DNA of 47,661 nucleotides from Cacconaster sp045601245. GTDB lineage: Bacteria > Bacteroidota > Bacteroidia > Bacteroidales > UBA932. A program made the position numbers and the translations under genes. The DNA is taken from assembly GCA_045601245.1 (NCBI GenBank), contig JAZRZH010000003.1, positions 1 to 47,661 of the forward strand. The letters run 5' to 3'. The notes below the pieces were generated by a model. It was not told the origin of the DNA and did no database searches. It saw nothing but the letters and a program-made list of their open reading frames with translations. Each line of letters opens with the position of its first letter. Positions within the stretch are counted from its first letter, which is position 1. Shown here one piece after another: positions 8,081 through 16,628 of the stretch.

Positions 8081-8120
8081 AAATAAGCGGGGAGCCGGAT
8101 GACTTCCCGCTTATTTTTTA
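8081..8120 (+). terminator. Intrinsic terminator after the TonB-C lipoprotein gene
   Basis: AAATAAGCGGG (8081-8091) pairs perfectly with CCCGCTTATTT (8106-8116) around a 14-base loop, followed by more Ts. Confidence 0.85.
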
Positions 8121-8171
8121 CAAAAACTGAAAAAAAGTCAAAATTTATTATCAATTATTCCGAAATGTTAC

Positions 8172-8179
8172 TACATTTG
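8172..8179 (+). promoter_or_regulatory. Bacteroidota -7 promoter box for the small acidic lipoprotein gene
   Basis: TACATTTG matches TAnnTTTG. It leaves a leader of about 85 bases before the ATG at 8271. The leader is AT-rich and holds a short GCTA/TAGC pairing; no known riboswitch is recognised. Confidence 0.5.
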
Positions 8180-8270
8180 CGGCAATTATATGCTATGGGC
8201 AAAAACGAATAGCACCTAATTGATAGAAAGTTAGACACAAATATTTTATTAACCTTAAACAAACACAAAA

Positions 8271-8492
8271 ATGAAGAAAGTATCTGTAATGGCTCTCGTA
8301 GCATGCGTTGCTATGCTTGCTGTATCTTGCAAGAACCAGCCTAAGGAAGAAGAAGTAGTCGTTGAAGAACCAGTCGTTGAAGAGGTTGCTCCTTGCTGCG
8401 ACGAGGCTGCTGAAGCTGTTGAAGCTGCTGCTGAGACAGTTGAAGAGGCTGCTGAAGCTGTTGAAGCTGCTGCTGAAGAAATCGCTAAATAA
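8271..8492 (+). CDS. Small acidic Glu/Ala-rich lipoprotein, 73 aa
   Basis: A lipoprotein signal of 20 residues ends in AVSC. The mature part of about 54 residues is almost only Glu, Ala and Val: first an EEEVVVEEPVVEEV stretch, then a CC pair, then near-repeats of EAAEAVEAAAE. The latter should form a strongly acidic amphipathic or single alpha helix. Codon use is biased to GAA and GCT, unlike the GC-rich third positions of neighbours and consistent with high expression of a tiny abundant lipoprotein. It has its own promoter and terminator, so it is monocistronic. The shape recalls Lpp-like structural lipoproteins, but there is no homology to claim. Function unknown. Confidence 0.85.
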   Translation: MKKVSVMALVACVAMLAVSCKNQPKEEEVVVEEPVVEEVAPCCDEAAEAVEAAAETVEEAAEAVEAAAEEIAK

Positions 8493-8511
8493 TTACGATT
8501 ACTTACAAAGC

Positions 8512-8552
8512 AATAAGCGGTCTGACTACCAAGTCAGATCGCTTATTTTTTT
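8512..8552 (+). terminator. Intrinsic terminator of the small lipoprotein gene, overlapping the 3' end of hisS
   Basis: The arms AATAAGCG+TCTGACT (8512-8527) and AGTCAGA+CGCTTATT (8532-8547) pair with one G-T in the middle and an ACCA loop, then seven Ts (8546-8552). The hisS stop codon (8526-8528) is in the apex and the right arm with its T-tract encodes the last residues of HisS (KKISDLTW) on the other strand. Confidence 0.9.
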
Positions 8553-9908
8553 GGCATCTTCCTTCCGCTGTTCGCCGGTCAGAAGATTCTTGATGCTTAC
8601 CGCTCCTTCGGCCATCTCGTCTCCGCCGACGATTGCAAGGTACCTGATACCCTTGCGGTCGGCATACTCGAACTGTTTCTTGAGCTTCGCGGCATCAGGG
8701 TAGATTTCACAGCGGACTCCGCGCCTGCGCAGGTCTGCCGCCACCGGCAGGATGTATGCCACCTCTTCTTCGCCCATATTGGTAAAGAGAATGTCGGCGG
8801 TACCTGTGATATCCTTCGGGAAAAGGTCAAGTCCCTTGAGCACGTCATAGATGCGGTCAGCGCCGAATGAAATGCCGACACCGGACATATCGGGAAGTCC
8901 GAATATTCCGGTAAGGTCGTCGTAGCGGCCGCCGCCGCAGATGCTGCCGATCTCAAAATCCTTCGCCTTGACCTCGAAGATTGCACCCGTATAATAATTG
9001 AGTCCGCGGGCGAGCGAGAGATCCAGCTGGACCTCGGATGAGATACCGGCCTTCTCAATGAGACCGAAGAGTGTCCTGATCTCCGCGATACCCTTCATTC
9101 CGACCTCGGAGGAAGCGAGCACTTCGCTCATCTTCGCGATTTTTTCGGATGTCGTGCCTTCAAGCAGCAGCACCGGCTCGATGACTGAGATTGCAGTTTC
9201 TGTGAGCTCCTTCTCACGGAGTTCTTCCTTGACTGCTTCGAGGCCGATCTTGTCAATCTTGTCGATTGCCACGGTGATGTCAACCATCTTGTCGGGCTGG
9301 CCACAGACTTCCGCAATTCCTGCGAGTATCTTGCGGTTGTTAATCTTCACGCAGACATTGATACCCATCTTGCCGAATACTTCGTCCACTATTTGGACGA
9401 GTTCGAGTTCGTTGATGAGGGACTTGCTGCCGATGACATCCACGTCACACTGATAGAATTCACGGTAACGGCCCTTCTGCGGTCTGTCAGCGCGCCATAC
9501 CGGCTGTATCTGATAGCGCTTGAAAGGGAAAGATATCTCATTCTGGTGCTGTACCACAAAGCGTGCGAACGGCACGGTGAGATCATATCTGAGGCCTTTC
9601 TCGCAGACCTTCAGGGAGAGTGCGTTGCTGTTCATTGCGGTGCCTTCCGGAGTCTCCTTCTCGTAAGATTTGAAATCTATTCCTGAAAAAGCATCGCCGG
9701 AATTGAGCACTTTGAAGAGAAGTTTGTCACCCTCGTCACCATATTTGCCGAGTAGAGTGCTGAGGTTCTCCAAGGACGGAGTCTCGATGCACTGGAAGCC
9801 GTATTTGGCGAATACACTTCTTACTGTATTGAATATGTAATTTCTGCCGACCATTTCTGCCGGTCCGAAATCGCGTGTTCCCTTAGGTATTGATGGTTTC
9901 TGAGCCAT
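8526..9908 (-). CDS. hisS: Histidyl-tRNA synthetase
   Basis: A class II synthetase of 460 residues that charges tRNA-His. The N-terminal KGTRDFGPAEM and the histidine-specific motifs LRYDLTVPFARF, YQIQPVWRADRPQKGRYREFYQCDVD and GGGRYDDL are present, followed by the C-terminal anticodon-binding domain. The start MAQKPSIPKG at 9908 is used; an upstream in-frame ATG at 9938 would overlap the previous gene by about 30 bases. The nfnB stop is only one base before this start, so hisS is the last gene of a run reaching back to the TonB-dependent receptor at 14719. Its last eight codons double as a terminator for the opposite strand. Confidence 0.95.
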   Translation of the reverse strand: MAQKPSIPKGTRDFGPAEMVGRNYIFNTVRSVFAKYGFQCIETPSLENLSTLLGKYGDEGDKLLFKVLNSGDAFSGIDFKSYEKETPEGTAMNSNALSLKVCEKGLRYDLTVPFARFVVQHQNEISFPFKRYQIQPVWRADRPQKGRYREFYQCDVDVIGSKSLINELELVQIVDEVFGKMGINVCVKINNRKILAGIAEVCGQPDKMVDITVAIDKIDKIGLEAVKEELREKELTETAISVIEPVLLLEGTTSEKIAKMSEVLASSEVGMKGIAEIRTLFGLIEKAGISSEVQLDLSLARGLNYYTGAIFEVKAKDFEIGSICGGGRYDDLTGIFGLPDMSGVGISFGADRIYDVLKGLDLFPKDITGTADILFTNMGEEEVAYILPVAADLRRRGVRCEIYPDAAKLKKQFEYADRKGIRYLAIVGGDEMAEGAVSIKNLLTGEQRKEDAKKISDLTW

Positions 9909-9909
9909 A

Positions 9910-11301
9910 TTATTTCGTTTTATTCTTAATGTATTCATCTATAGCGGCGGCAGCCTTTCTGCCGGCACCCATCGCCAGGATGACGGTCGCTGCGCCGGTG
10001 ACGGCATCTCCGCCTGCGAAAATGCCCTCGCGGGTTGTCGCACCCTCTTCGGAAGCGACGAGGCAGCCCTTGCGGTTGACCTCCAGGCCATCCGTTGTGG
10101 CGGATATCAGAGGGTTAGGCGACGTACCAAGAGCCATTATCACGACATCCGCCTCAAGGTCGAATTCCGAGCCCGGGACAGGTACAGGACTGCGGCGGCC
10201 GCTTTCATCCGGCTCGCCGAGCTCCATATGGAGGCAGCGCAACGCCCTGACCCAGCCCCTGCCGTCATCAAGAATTTCTACAGGATTGGTGAGCAGGTGG
10301 AATTCAACTCCCTCCTGCAATGCGTGATGGACCTCCTCGGAGCGTGCCGGAAGTTCCTTTTCAGTGCGCCGGTATACAATCGACACCTTCGAACCTAGCC
10401 TGAGCGCGGTGCGCGCGGCATCCATAGCCACATTGCCGCCTCCGACAACGGCCACTTTGCGACCGATGAAGATTGGGGTGTCGCTGTTCTCCGAATACGC
10501 CTGCATCAGGTTGCTGCGGGTAAGATATTCATTGGCGGAGAAGACTCCGTTGAGATTTTCACCGGGAATGCCCATAAACTTCGGCAGACCGGCGCCGGAG
10601 CCGATAAAGACGGCCTCAAAGCCCTCCTTGTCCATCAGGCTGTCAATGGTGATGGTGCGGCCGATGACCACATTGGTCTCAATCGTCACGCCGAGCGCAC
10701 GGACATTGTCGATCTCGTGGGCCACAACCTTGTCCTTAGGGAGACGGAACTCAGGTATGCCGTACTGCAGCACTCCGCCCGCCTTGTGGAGCATTTCGAA
10801 AATCGTCACCTCATATCCCATACGGGCCAGGTCGCTGGCGCAGGAGAGGCCGGAAGGGCCGCTTCCCACAATGGCCACCTTATGACCGTTCGACTCTGCC
10901 CTGGCTGCTGTCGCAACGCCGTTTTCGCGGCTCCAGTCGGCCACAAAGCGCTCGAGGCGGCCAATTGAGACCGCTTCGCCCTTGACGCCGAGCACGCAGC
11001 CCGACTCGCACTGGGTCTCCTGCGGGCAAACCCTGCCGCAAACAGCAGGCAGAGAACTGTCCTGCGCTATGACCTGCGCAGCAGCGGCGAAATCGCCATC
11101 CTTGACCTTCGCAATGAAGGCCGGTATCCCAATATGGACCGGACAGTGCTGAACGCACTGAGGGTTCTTGCAATTGAGGCAGCGGGATGCCTCCGCAACG
11201 GCCTCGACACGGTCGTAGCCATAGCAGACCTCCTCGAAATTCTTCGCCCTTGCTGCGGGATCCTGCTCGCGCACCGGAACTTTCTTCAATCTGTCCATCA
11301 T
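9910..11301 (-). CDS. nfnB: NADPH-binding subunit of a ferredoxin:NADP transhydrogenase (NfnB/GltA-like), 463 aa
   Basis: The protein resembles the small subunit of glutamate synthase: an N-terminal iron-sulfur domain with CLNCKNPQCVQHCP and CGRVCPQETQCESGC (two [4Fe-4S] clusters), an FAD site starting GSGPSG, an NADPH site starting GGGNVAMDAART, and a terminal GGDAVTGAATVILAMGAGR. No large GltB subunit is nearby. Instead it overlaps by four bases a gene for an NfnA-type subunit, so the pair is best read as the electron-bifurcating NADH-dependent reduced ferredoxin:NADP oxidoreductase, which balances NADH, NADPH and ferredoxin in anaerobes. ATG 11301, four bases overlapping the nfnA stop and behind a GGGAGGA ribosome site, is chosen over a much longer frame to 11469. 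Confidence 0.85.
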   Translation of the reverse strand: MMDRLKKVPVREQDPAARAKNFEEVCYGYDRVEAVAEASRCLNCKNPQCVQHCPVHIGIPAFIAKVKDGDFAAAAQVIAQDSSLPAVCGRVCPQETQCESGCVLGVKGEAVSIGRLERFVADWSRENGVATAARAESNGHKVAIVGSGPSGLSCASDLARMGYEVTIFEMLHKAGGVLQYGIPEFRLPKDKVVAHEIDNVRALGVTIETNVVIGRTITIDSLMDKEGFEAVFIGSGAGLPKFMGIPGENLNGVFSANEYLTRSNLMQAYSENSDTPIFIGRKVAVVGGGNVAMDAARTALRLGSKVSIVYRRTEKELPARSEEVHHALQEGVEFHLLTNPVEILDDGRGWVRALRCLHMELGEPDESGRRSPVPVPGSEFDLEADVVIMALGTSPNPLISATTDGLEVNRKGCLVASEEGATTREGIFAGGDAVTGAATVILAMGAGRKAAAAIDEYIKNKTK

Positions 11302-12152
11302 CCATTCCTCCCTATCCTGCATTTGTGGTCCGCTTCGACCTCCTGCTCGCGGTACATCGTCTGCCTGCGCAGCGCCTCGTCGAAATCCACCTTGTACCCG
11401 TCGAATTCCGGACCGTCCACGCACGCGAAGCGGGTCTGGCCGCCAACGGTGACACGGCAAGCACCGCACATTCCTGTACCATCGACCATCAGAGTGTTGA
11501 GGCTCACGGTCATCAGGATTCCGGTGCCGCGCAAGGCCTCGGTGGAGGATTTCATCATTATCATAGGACCGATTGCGACGGCCTGGTCATAGTGCCCGCC
11601 TTCAGCGAGGAGCCGCTTGACCACACCGGTTACAAGCCCCTTCTCCCCTGCCGAACCGTCATCGGTGCAGATATAGAGATTGTCGCAGACAGAAGCCATC
11701 TCCTCGCAGAAAATGAGCATTTCAGCATTCTTGGCACCGATTATCACATCCACGGCAACACCTTTGGAATGGAGATATTTGACCTGCGGATAGACCGGAG
11801 CAGCGCCGAGTCCGCCCGCAATGAAGAGGAATCTTGTCGCCTTGAGAAGGCTGTCATCCCATTCCGTGAAATCCGATGGTCTGCCGAGCGGGCCGACGCA
11901 GTCAGTGAAACTGTCACCCTCCTCCATCGCACAGATGAGACGGGAGGATGCACCTACCGCCTGAGTGCATATGGTCACCAAACCTTTTTCAGGGTCGAAA
12001 TCACATATTGTCAATGGGATGCGCTCCCCCTGCTCACGGGCACGCACTATCAGGAACTGGCCGCACTGCGCGGAAGCTGCAAGCCTCGGGGCTTCGACAT
12101 CCATCAACGTGACCAGCGGGTTGAGTATGCGTTTGCGAACTATCCTGTACAT
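11298..12152 (-). CDS. nfnA: FAD/NAD- and [2Fe-2S]-binding subunit of the transhydrogenase (NfnA/SudB-like), 284 aa
   Basis: The fold is that of ferredoxin-NADP reductases and dihydroorotate dehydrogenase electron-transfer subunits. The FAD-binding barrel covers residues 1-100, the NAD site begins FIAGGLGAAPVYPQ, and a C-terminal cluster motif DGTGMCGACRVTVGGQTRFAC carries three Cys with a preceding Asp. In studied NfnA proteins the [2Fe-2S] cluster has one Asp ligand, which fits. Together with nfnB (4-base overlap) it should form the flavin-bifurcating transhydrogenase. The alternative is a sulfide dehydrogenase, which shares this architecture and cannot be excluded from sequence alone. The HMA-protein gene ends 6 bases upstream. 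Confidence 0.85.
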   Translation of the reverse strand: MYRIVRKRILNPLVTLMDVEAPRLAASAQCGQFLIVRAREQGERIPLTICDFDPEKGLVTICTQAVGASSRLICAMEEGDSFTDCVGPLGRPSDFTEWDDSLLKATRFLFIAGGLGAAPVYPQVKYLHSKGVAVDVIIGAKNAEMLIFCEEMASVCDNLYICTDDGSAGEKGLVTGVVKRLLAEGGHYDQAVAIGPMIMMKSSTEALRGTGILMTVSLNTLMVDGTGMCGACRVTVGGQTRFACVDGPEFDGYKVDFDEALRRQTMYREQEVEADHKCRIGRNG

Positions 12153-12158
12153 CCCGGG

Positions 12159-12479
12159 CTACTTCTTGGCTGGCGCCGGTCCCACGATTTCAGCCTTGTA
12201 GCCGAGTTTATTGATGGCAGCCGCAAGCTTTTCGGTATCTGTCTTGCGGGTATCATACTTGATCCACACGGTCTTGTCCGCGAGTGTGATCTTCATATCC
12301 TTGATGCCTTCGGTGAACGGGAGGTTGGCCTCAACCTTCTTCACGCAGTTCTTGCAGTCGATGGTCGTGACGAAAGTCACCTCGGCGAGGTTCTTTGATT
12401 CTTTCTTTTTCGCTCCCGCCTCGTATGAGAAGAGGAGCGTGAGAATCGAAACGAGTACAAGAGTAAGTGTTCTTTTCAT
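12159..12479 (-). CDS. Periplasmic heavy-metal-associated (HMA) domain protein, 106 aa
   Basis: A signal peptide of about 23 residues (MKRTLTLVLVSILTLLFSYEAGA) is followed by one ferredoxin-like HMA domain. The metal site is TIDCKNCVKKVE with C42 and C45, as in MerP, CopZ and Atx1. It therefore probably binds Cu(I), Hg(II) or another soft metal outside the cytoplasm. It is 20 bases after the TonB-dependent receptor stop and directly before nfnA. Pairs of an HMA protein and this type of TonB-dependent receptor are frequent in Bacteroidota, so it may hand metal over from, or sense metal at, the receptor. The metal cannot be deduced. Confidence 0.9.
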   Translation of the reverse strand: MKRTLTLVLVSILTLLFSYEAGAKKKESKNLAEVTFVTTIDCKNCVKKVEANLPFTEGIKDMKITLADKTVWIKYDTRKTDTEKLAAAINKLGYKAEIVGPAPAKK

Positions 12480-12499
12480 TGTTATATTGATTTATATTG

Positions 12500-14719
12500 T
12501 CATTTCCATAGTGTGTAGCGGAGCCCGGCATATACTTTCGTGCCCATCAGCGGTCCCCAGATGCAGCTGGCGTTGAAGCCGAGGCTGAACGGATTCTCCG
12601 CATTGAGGATGGCGTCCTCCTGCCTGAAATTGGTGAGGTTCTCGCCTCCGACATATACGTCGACGCCTTTGAATTTGCGGGTGACCTGCGCGTAAAGCAT
12701 CGGATAGACCGGTGAGAATTCCCTGCCCATGAAGTAAGGAAGTTTCATCGGGCCGTTGACCTGCGCCGTGAAGTCGAATATCCATTTGTTCATCGGCAAT
12801 GCGTACTGCATATTGAGCACGCCCTTGTAGCGGCTGGTCATCGGACGCTCCACGAGGCCCTGGCCGCGCAGATTCACCTTTGCGTCAGTGTATCTGAATG
12901 TGGCCACGATGTTGAAACGCTCGAACGGATCCACGTTGAAATCCACCTGATATGTATTGGTGAAAGACTGTCCGTCAAGATTGTAGAGGCATACTGCGGA
13001 AGGCCTGATCTCCTGGTCGACGATCACCTGATGGACAAACTCATTGCGGAAATAGTCGAAACTCAGATAGGTATTCTCCTCATCATAGCCGAACGGGAGG
13101 TAGAAAGTGATGTTGCCACCGAATGTCCAGGCATCCTCAAGAGTGTTCAGATCCTTGTCCGGAAGGATTTCCCTGCCGGTGGAGAACATTCCCAGATTGT
13201 CAGTAAAGAAGTTGGAACAGCGGAATCCGCGGCCTCCGAGGGCACGGAAGACAATCTCGTCCGTGAATGAATACTTGAGGTTGGCGCGCGGTGCGAAAAG
13301 CCATCCGTGCTGGTCATTGTATTCGAGGTTGAGTCCGCCGACAAATGTCATCTTGTCATCCAGGGTGAATGTGTATTCGCCGAATGCGGCAAGGGAGGAC
13401 TCCCTGAAACTCAAATCAATCGGATCTATCATCAATCTGTCCGTCATCACCTGGCCGAACTTGTCGGATTTTGCGGTGAAACCGGCCTCAACCTTATGCA
13501 GGTCATTGATCTCATCCTGGAAGATGATGTTCAGGAACCAGGAATCCTGGTCGCCGTCGAAATCCTTGAGGCCGAAGAACGAATCAAACTCGTGGTGATT
13601 GAAATCCGCCACCATCGCAATGTTGGCGGTATTCGCCTCATTCAGAGGAACGCCTACCTTGAGGTAGCCGTTGAGGCCGTTGTTCACGATATTGGAACTC
13701 CATATCCTGTTCTCCAGGTTGAAGGCATTGTCCTTCGTAGCACTCATCTGGCCGCCGAGCCTGTTATCGTTGATGTAGCGGAAGCCAAAACGGACCTGCA
13801 CACCGCTCGGGTCATAGTAGAGCCATCGGTTGGAAACATTTATCTGCATATCCTCCGGCTCGTCACGGAATCCGTCGCCATTGTTGTCCATAGACATCGC
13901 CGTGGAGCCCACGTGAGTCAGCAGGATGGTGCTCCACTTGGGATTGAACTGTATCGCCGATACCACATTTGCCTCGAGCATCGCATCGTTGCTGCCGTAC
14001 AGCTGCACGAAAAGCGGGGTCTCGTCCGTAGGCTTGCGGTGCTCCATATTGATCTGGCCGGTAATGGCCTCAAGCCCATTGATCACCGATGACGGCCCCT
14101 TCGCTATCTGGATGCTCTCCAGCCACTGTCCCGGAACGAATGAAAGTCCGAACGGATTCGCAAGACCTCGCATCACCGGACGGTTCTCGTCAAGCATCTG
14201 AGTATATGTGCCGGAAAGTCCGAGGAGCTTGATCTGGCGCGCGCCTGTCACCGCATCGGAATATCCCACGGTGACGCTGGCGGAGTTCTCGAAACTCTCG
14301 GCAAGCGCGCAACAGGCCATTTTGCAGAGCCCGGCCGAAGTGATGGCCTCGGTCTTGACCGAATTCAAGCGGGAAAGGCCCGCCTGCTTCGCGGTAACTA
14401 CAGACTGCTCGACCTCATTATCGCCGGTCAAATAAAAGTCCGCGGAGCTGATCTCCGGGGTGATGACGAGAGTATCGCGGGAATAGCCGACATATGTGGC
14501 TATGAGTGTAGCCCGTTCGCCGTATCCGGATATCGAGAAGCGACCCGAGGCATCCGTTTCGATAAGTTTGGACTTCTCGAGGTGATATACCTGTGCGAAC
14601 GGAAGCGGCTCTGCCGCTCCATTGCTCCGCCGGTAATGGACGGTACCCGTAAAATCCTGTGCTCCAGCGCTAATCGCCAGCGAGAGGAAAAGAAGGCAAT
14701 ATATTATTCTATTCTTCAT
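12500..14719 (-). CDS. TonB-dependent outer-membrane receptor, probably metal-linked, 739 aa
   Basis: A signal peptide ending in AISAGAQ is followed by a carboxypeptidase-regulatory-like beta domain (about 25-105), a plug domain (about 115-235, with SGTYTQMLDENRPVMRG and IAKGPSSVINGLEAITGQI), and a 22-strand barrel ending in LRYTLWK. It lacks an adjacent SusD gene, so it is not a glycan-type receptor. The plug holds an unusual CKMACC stretch that could touch a metal. The gene order with the HMA protein suggests a metal or metal-chelate substrate, possibly copper. ATG 14719 is chosen over 14737 by its position behind the promoter box at 14743-14750 and the better signal peptide. Confidence 0.9.
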   Translation of the reverse strand: MKNRIIYCLLFLSLAISAGAQDFTGTVHYRRSNGAAEPLPFAQVYHLEKSKLIETDASGRFSISGYGERATLIATYVGYSRDTLVITPEISSADFYLTGDNEVEQSVVTAKQAGLSRLNSVKTEAITSAGLCKMACCALAESFENSASVTVGYSDAVTGARQIKLLGLSGTYTQMLDENRPVMRGLANPFGLSFVPGQWLESIQIAKGPSSVINGLEAITGQINMEHRKPTDETPLFVQLYGSNDAMLEANVVSAIQFNPKWSTILLTHVGSTAMSMDNNGDGFRDEPEDMQINVSNRWLYYDPSGVQVRFGFRYINDNRLGGQMSATKDNAFNLENRIWSSNIVNNGLNGYLKVGVPLNEANTANIAMVADFNHHEFDSFFGLKDFDGDQDSWFLNIIFQDEINDLHKVEAGFTAKSDKFGQVMTDRLMIDPIDLSFRESSLAAFGEYTFTLDDKMTFVGGLNLEYNDQHGWLFAPRANLKYSFTDEIVFRALGGRGFRCSNFFTDNLGMFSTGREILPDKDLNTLEDAWTFGGNITFYLPFGYDEENTYLSFDYFRNEFVHQVIVDQEIRPSAVCLYNLDGQSFTNTYQVDFNVDPFERFNIVATFRYTDAKVNLRGQGLVERPMTSRYKGVLNMQYALPMNKWIFDFTAQVNGPMKLPYFMGREFSPVYPMLYAQVTRKFKGVDVYVGGENLTNFRQEDAILNAENPFSLGFNASCIWGPLMGTKVYAGLRYTLWK

Positions 14720-14742
14720 AAGAATCCTTTTTTCCAAACAAG

Positions 14743-14750
14743 CAAAATTA
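14743..14750 (-). promoter_or_regulatory. Bacteroidota -7 promoter box for the TonB receptor-HMA-nfn-hisS run
   Basis: The minus strand reads TAATTTTG, 24 bases before the ATG at 14719. A near-match CTTG lies about 20 bases upstream. No other promoter box was noticed before hisS. Confidence 0.5.
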
Positions 14751-14762
14751 ATCAGATTTGCC

Positions 14763-14770
14763 TATATTTG
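14763..14770 (+). promoter_or_regulatory. Bacteroidota -7 promoter box for sppA and the lipid A genes
   Basis: TATATTTG matches the consensus and leaves a leader of about 45 bases before sppA. It is 12 bases from the box of the divergent receptor gene. Confidence 0.55.
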
Positions 14771-14819
14771 CAAGAAATGAACCATAAGGGTTCGTTCCTA
14801 CTCATCATAAATAGGTATT

Positions 14820-16625
14820 ATGAAAACATTCTGGAAAATCATTTTCGGCTCGGCCATAGGATATCTTCTCGGGTCGCTGCTTGTCATATTCCTCTTGATC
14901 TTCTCCATCGCCGCCCTCGCAGGGTCCGGCAAGGAGACCGCATCGATCCCCTCAGGAGAAAGCATTCTGAAAATAGACTTCACTAAGCCTGTTACCGAGC
15001 AGGCAGAGGAGTCCTTCAATTTCACAATGGGTGCCGACGGTTCAATGAGCGCGATGAGCGGCTCGATATCAATCTATTCGATGGTCAAGGCCATCGAAAA
15101 CGCCGCCTCGGACCCGCAGGTAAAGATGATTTACCTCACCCCCGACGACCCGTCGTTGACGATGAGCTTCGCCACGGCCGAAGAGGTTCGCAGCGCGCTT
15201 CTCAAATTCCGCGAATCCGGCAAGGCAATCGTCTCCTACTCCAACCAGATGACGGGGGAAGGTTATTATATGGCATCAGTTTCCGACAGGATTATGTTCA
15301 ACGCATACGGAGATCCTATGATATTCGGTATGAGCACGGGCGTGCTCTTCTTCAAGGATGCGCTTGACAAACTCGGGGTCGAGATGCAGTTGATCCGTCA
15401 CGGCAAATACAAGGCCGCCGGCGAACAGTTCACAAAGAACGGGATGACCCCTGAGAATATGGAACAGAACAAGGCTATGGTGGACGCTATGTGGGACGCT
15501 ATGGCGGATGGCATCTGCGCTTCACGCGGCTTCGGCAAGGATGAGTTCAACGGATGGATCGACAACCTCGAACTCACTACCGCACAGAGCCTTCACGATA
15601 AAGGACTCGTCGACGAACTCTGCTACCAGAGCGACGTGGATGACTATTTCTGCTCGATCTGCGAAGTCAAAAAGCCTGAAGACCTCAAATTCGTGGACAT
15701 CGCCGAATATATCAAGTCAAAGACCGGGACCGGCGCATACGGCAGCAAGAGCAAAAGCAAGATTGCCGTTGTCTACGCTGACGGTGAAATAATGGTCGAC
15801 ACCCCTTCCGACAGGAATATCTCCGGCATCCGGTTCGCCGATATGCTCGCCGAAATCCGCAGGGACTCCACTATCAAGGCTGTTGTCCTCCGTGTCAATT
15901 CCCCGGGCGGTGCAGCCCAGGGCGCAGAGATGATCAACCACGAACTATGCCTGCTCAAGAAAGACAAGCCTGTCATTGCAAGTTACGGCGATTATGCGGC
16001 ATCCGGCGGATACTGGATTTCCGCAAATGCTGACAAGATATTCTGCGACAGAAGCACTCTTACCGGCTCGATAGGCGTATTCTCCCTTGTTCCTGCAATA
16101 GGCAAGGCCCTCAACGGTAAGGTAGGTGTCAACATAGTTCCGGTCAACTCGAACAAACACAGCGATATGCTCTCGATGATGCGCAAACTGGACCCGGAAG
16201 AGACAAAATATATGGAAGATGCCATCGAGAAAGTCTACGGAGATTTCACCAAACTTGTATCAGAAGGCCGCGGAATGTCTGTCGAAAAGGTTGACGAAGT
16301 GGGCCAGGGCCGAGTATGGACCGGCATCGACGCCAAGGAAGCGGGTCTGGTGGATGAGATCGGCGGACTTATCGATGCCATCAGATATGCCGAAGAGATA
16401 GCCGGACTCAGTGAAGGCTCATACAAGATGGTCGAATATCCTGAAGTCAAGACCGCATATCAGAAATTTATGGAATCAGTTTCGGGCACGGGAGTTGCAA
16501 TCAGAACTGCCGTCAAGGCTGCTGATAGTCCGGAATCGGCTTTTGAAGCGGCCTATTCATCCCTCAGAAACGAGACATCCGCACGTGTATACGCCAGGAT
16601 GCCGTACATTTACGAATTCAGATAA
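14820..16625 (+). CDS. sppA: Signal peptide peptidase SppA, 67-kDa type, 601 aa
   Basis: The N-terminus has one transmembrane helix (about 7-36) and the rest faces the periplasm. The two ClpP-like halves of the long type are both present. The catalytic dyad is visible: Lys in HGKYKAAGEQF (196/198) in the first half and Ser395 in DYAASGGYWISA in the second, with LTGSIGVF after it. SppA degrades signal peptides released in the inner membrane. The length of about 600 agrees with the double-domain E. coli form. It is the first gene of a run with lpxD, whose ATG follows 3 bases after the sppA stop; this order is common in Bacteroidota. Confidence 0.93.
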   Translation: MKTFWKIIFGSAIGYLLGSLLVIFLLIFSIAALAGSGKETASIPSGESILKIDFTKPVTEQAEESFNFTMGADGSMSAMSGSISIYSMVKAIENAASDPQVKMIYLTPDDPSLTMSFATAEEVRSALLKFRESGKAIVSYSNQMTGEGYYMASVSDRIMFNAYGDPMIFGMSTGVLFFKDALDKLGVEMQLIRHGKYKAAGEQFTKNGMTPENMEQNKAMVDAMWDAMADGICASRGFGKDEFNGWIDNLELTTAQSLHDKGLVDELCYQSDVDDYFCSICEVKKPEDLKFVDIAEYIKSKTGTGAYGSKSKSKIAVVYADGEIMVDTPSDRNISGIRFADMLAEIRRDSTIKAVVLRVNSPGGAAQGAEMINHELCLLKKDKPVIASYGDYAASGGYWISANADKIFCDRSTLTGSIGVFSLVPAIGKALNGKVGVNIVPVNSNKHSDMLSMMRKLDPEETKYMEDAIEKVYGDFTKLVSEGRGMSVEKVDEVGQGRVWTGIDAKEAGLVDEIGGLIDAIRYAEEIAGLSEGSYKMVEYPEVKTAYQKFMESVSGTGVAIRTAVKAADSPESAFEAAYSSLRNETSARVYARMPYIYEFR

Positions 16626-16628
16626 TAT

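Noticed and set aside
9908..9938. Longer HisS start at 9938
   Set aside because: The conserved family start is near MAQKPSIPKGTRDF, and the longer form would overlap nfnB.
11187..12398. A 403-codon open frame on the plus strand
   Set aside because: It is antisense to nfnA and the HMA gene, which have clear motifs. It has no signal, motif or known domain and follows from codon bias of the true genes.
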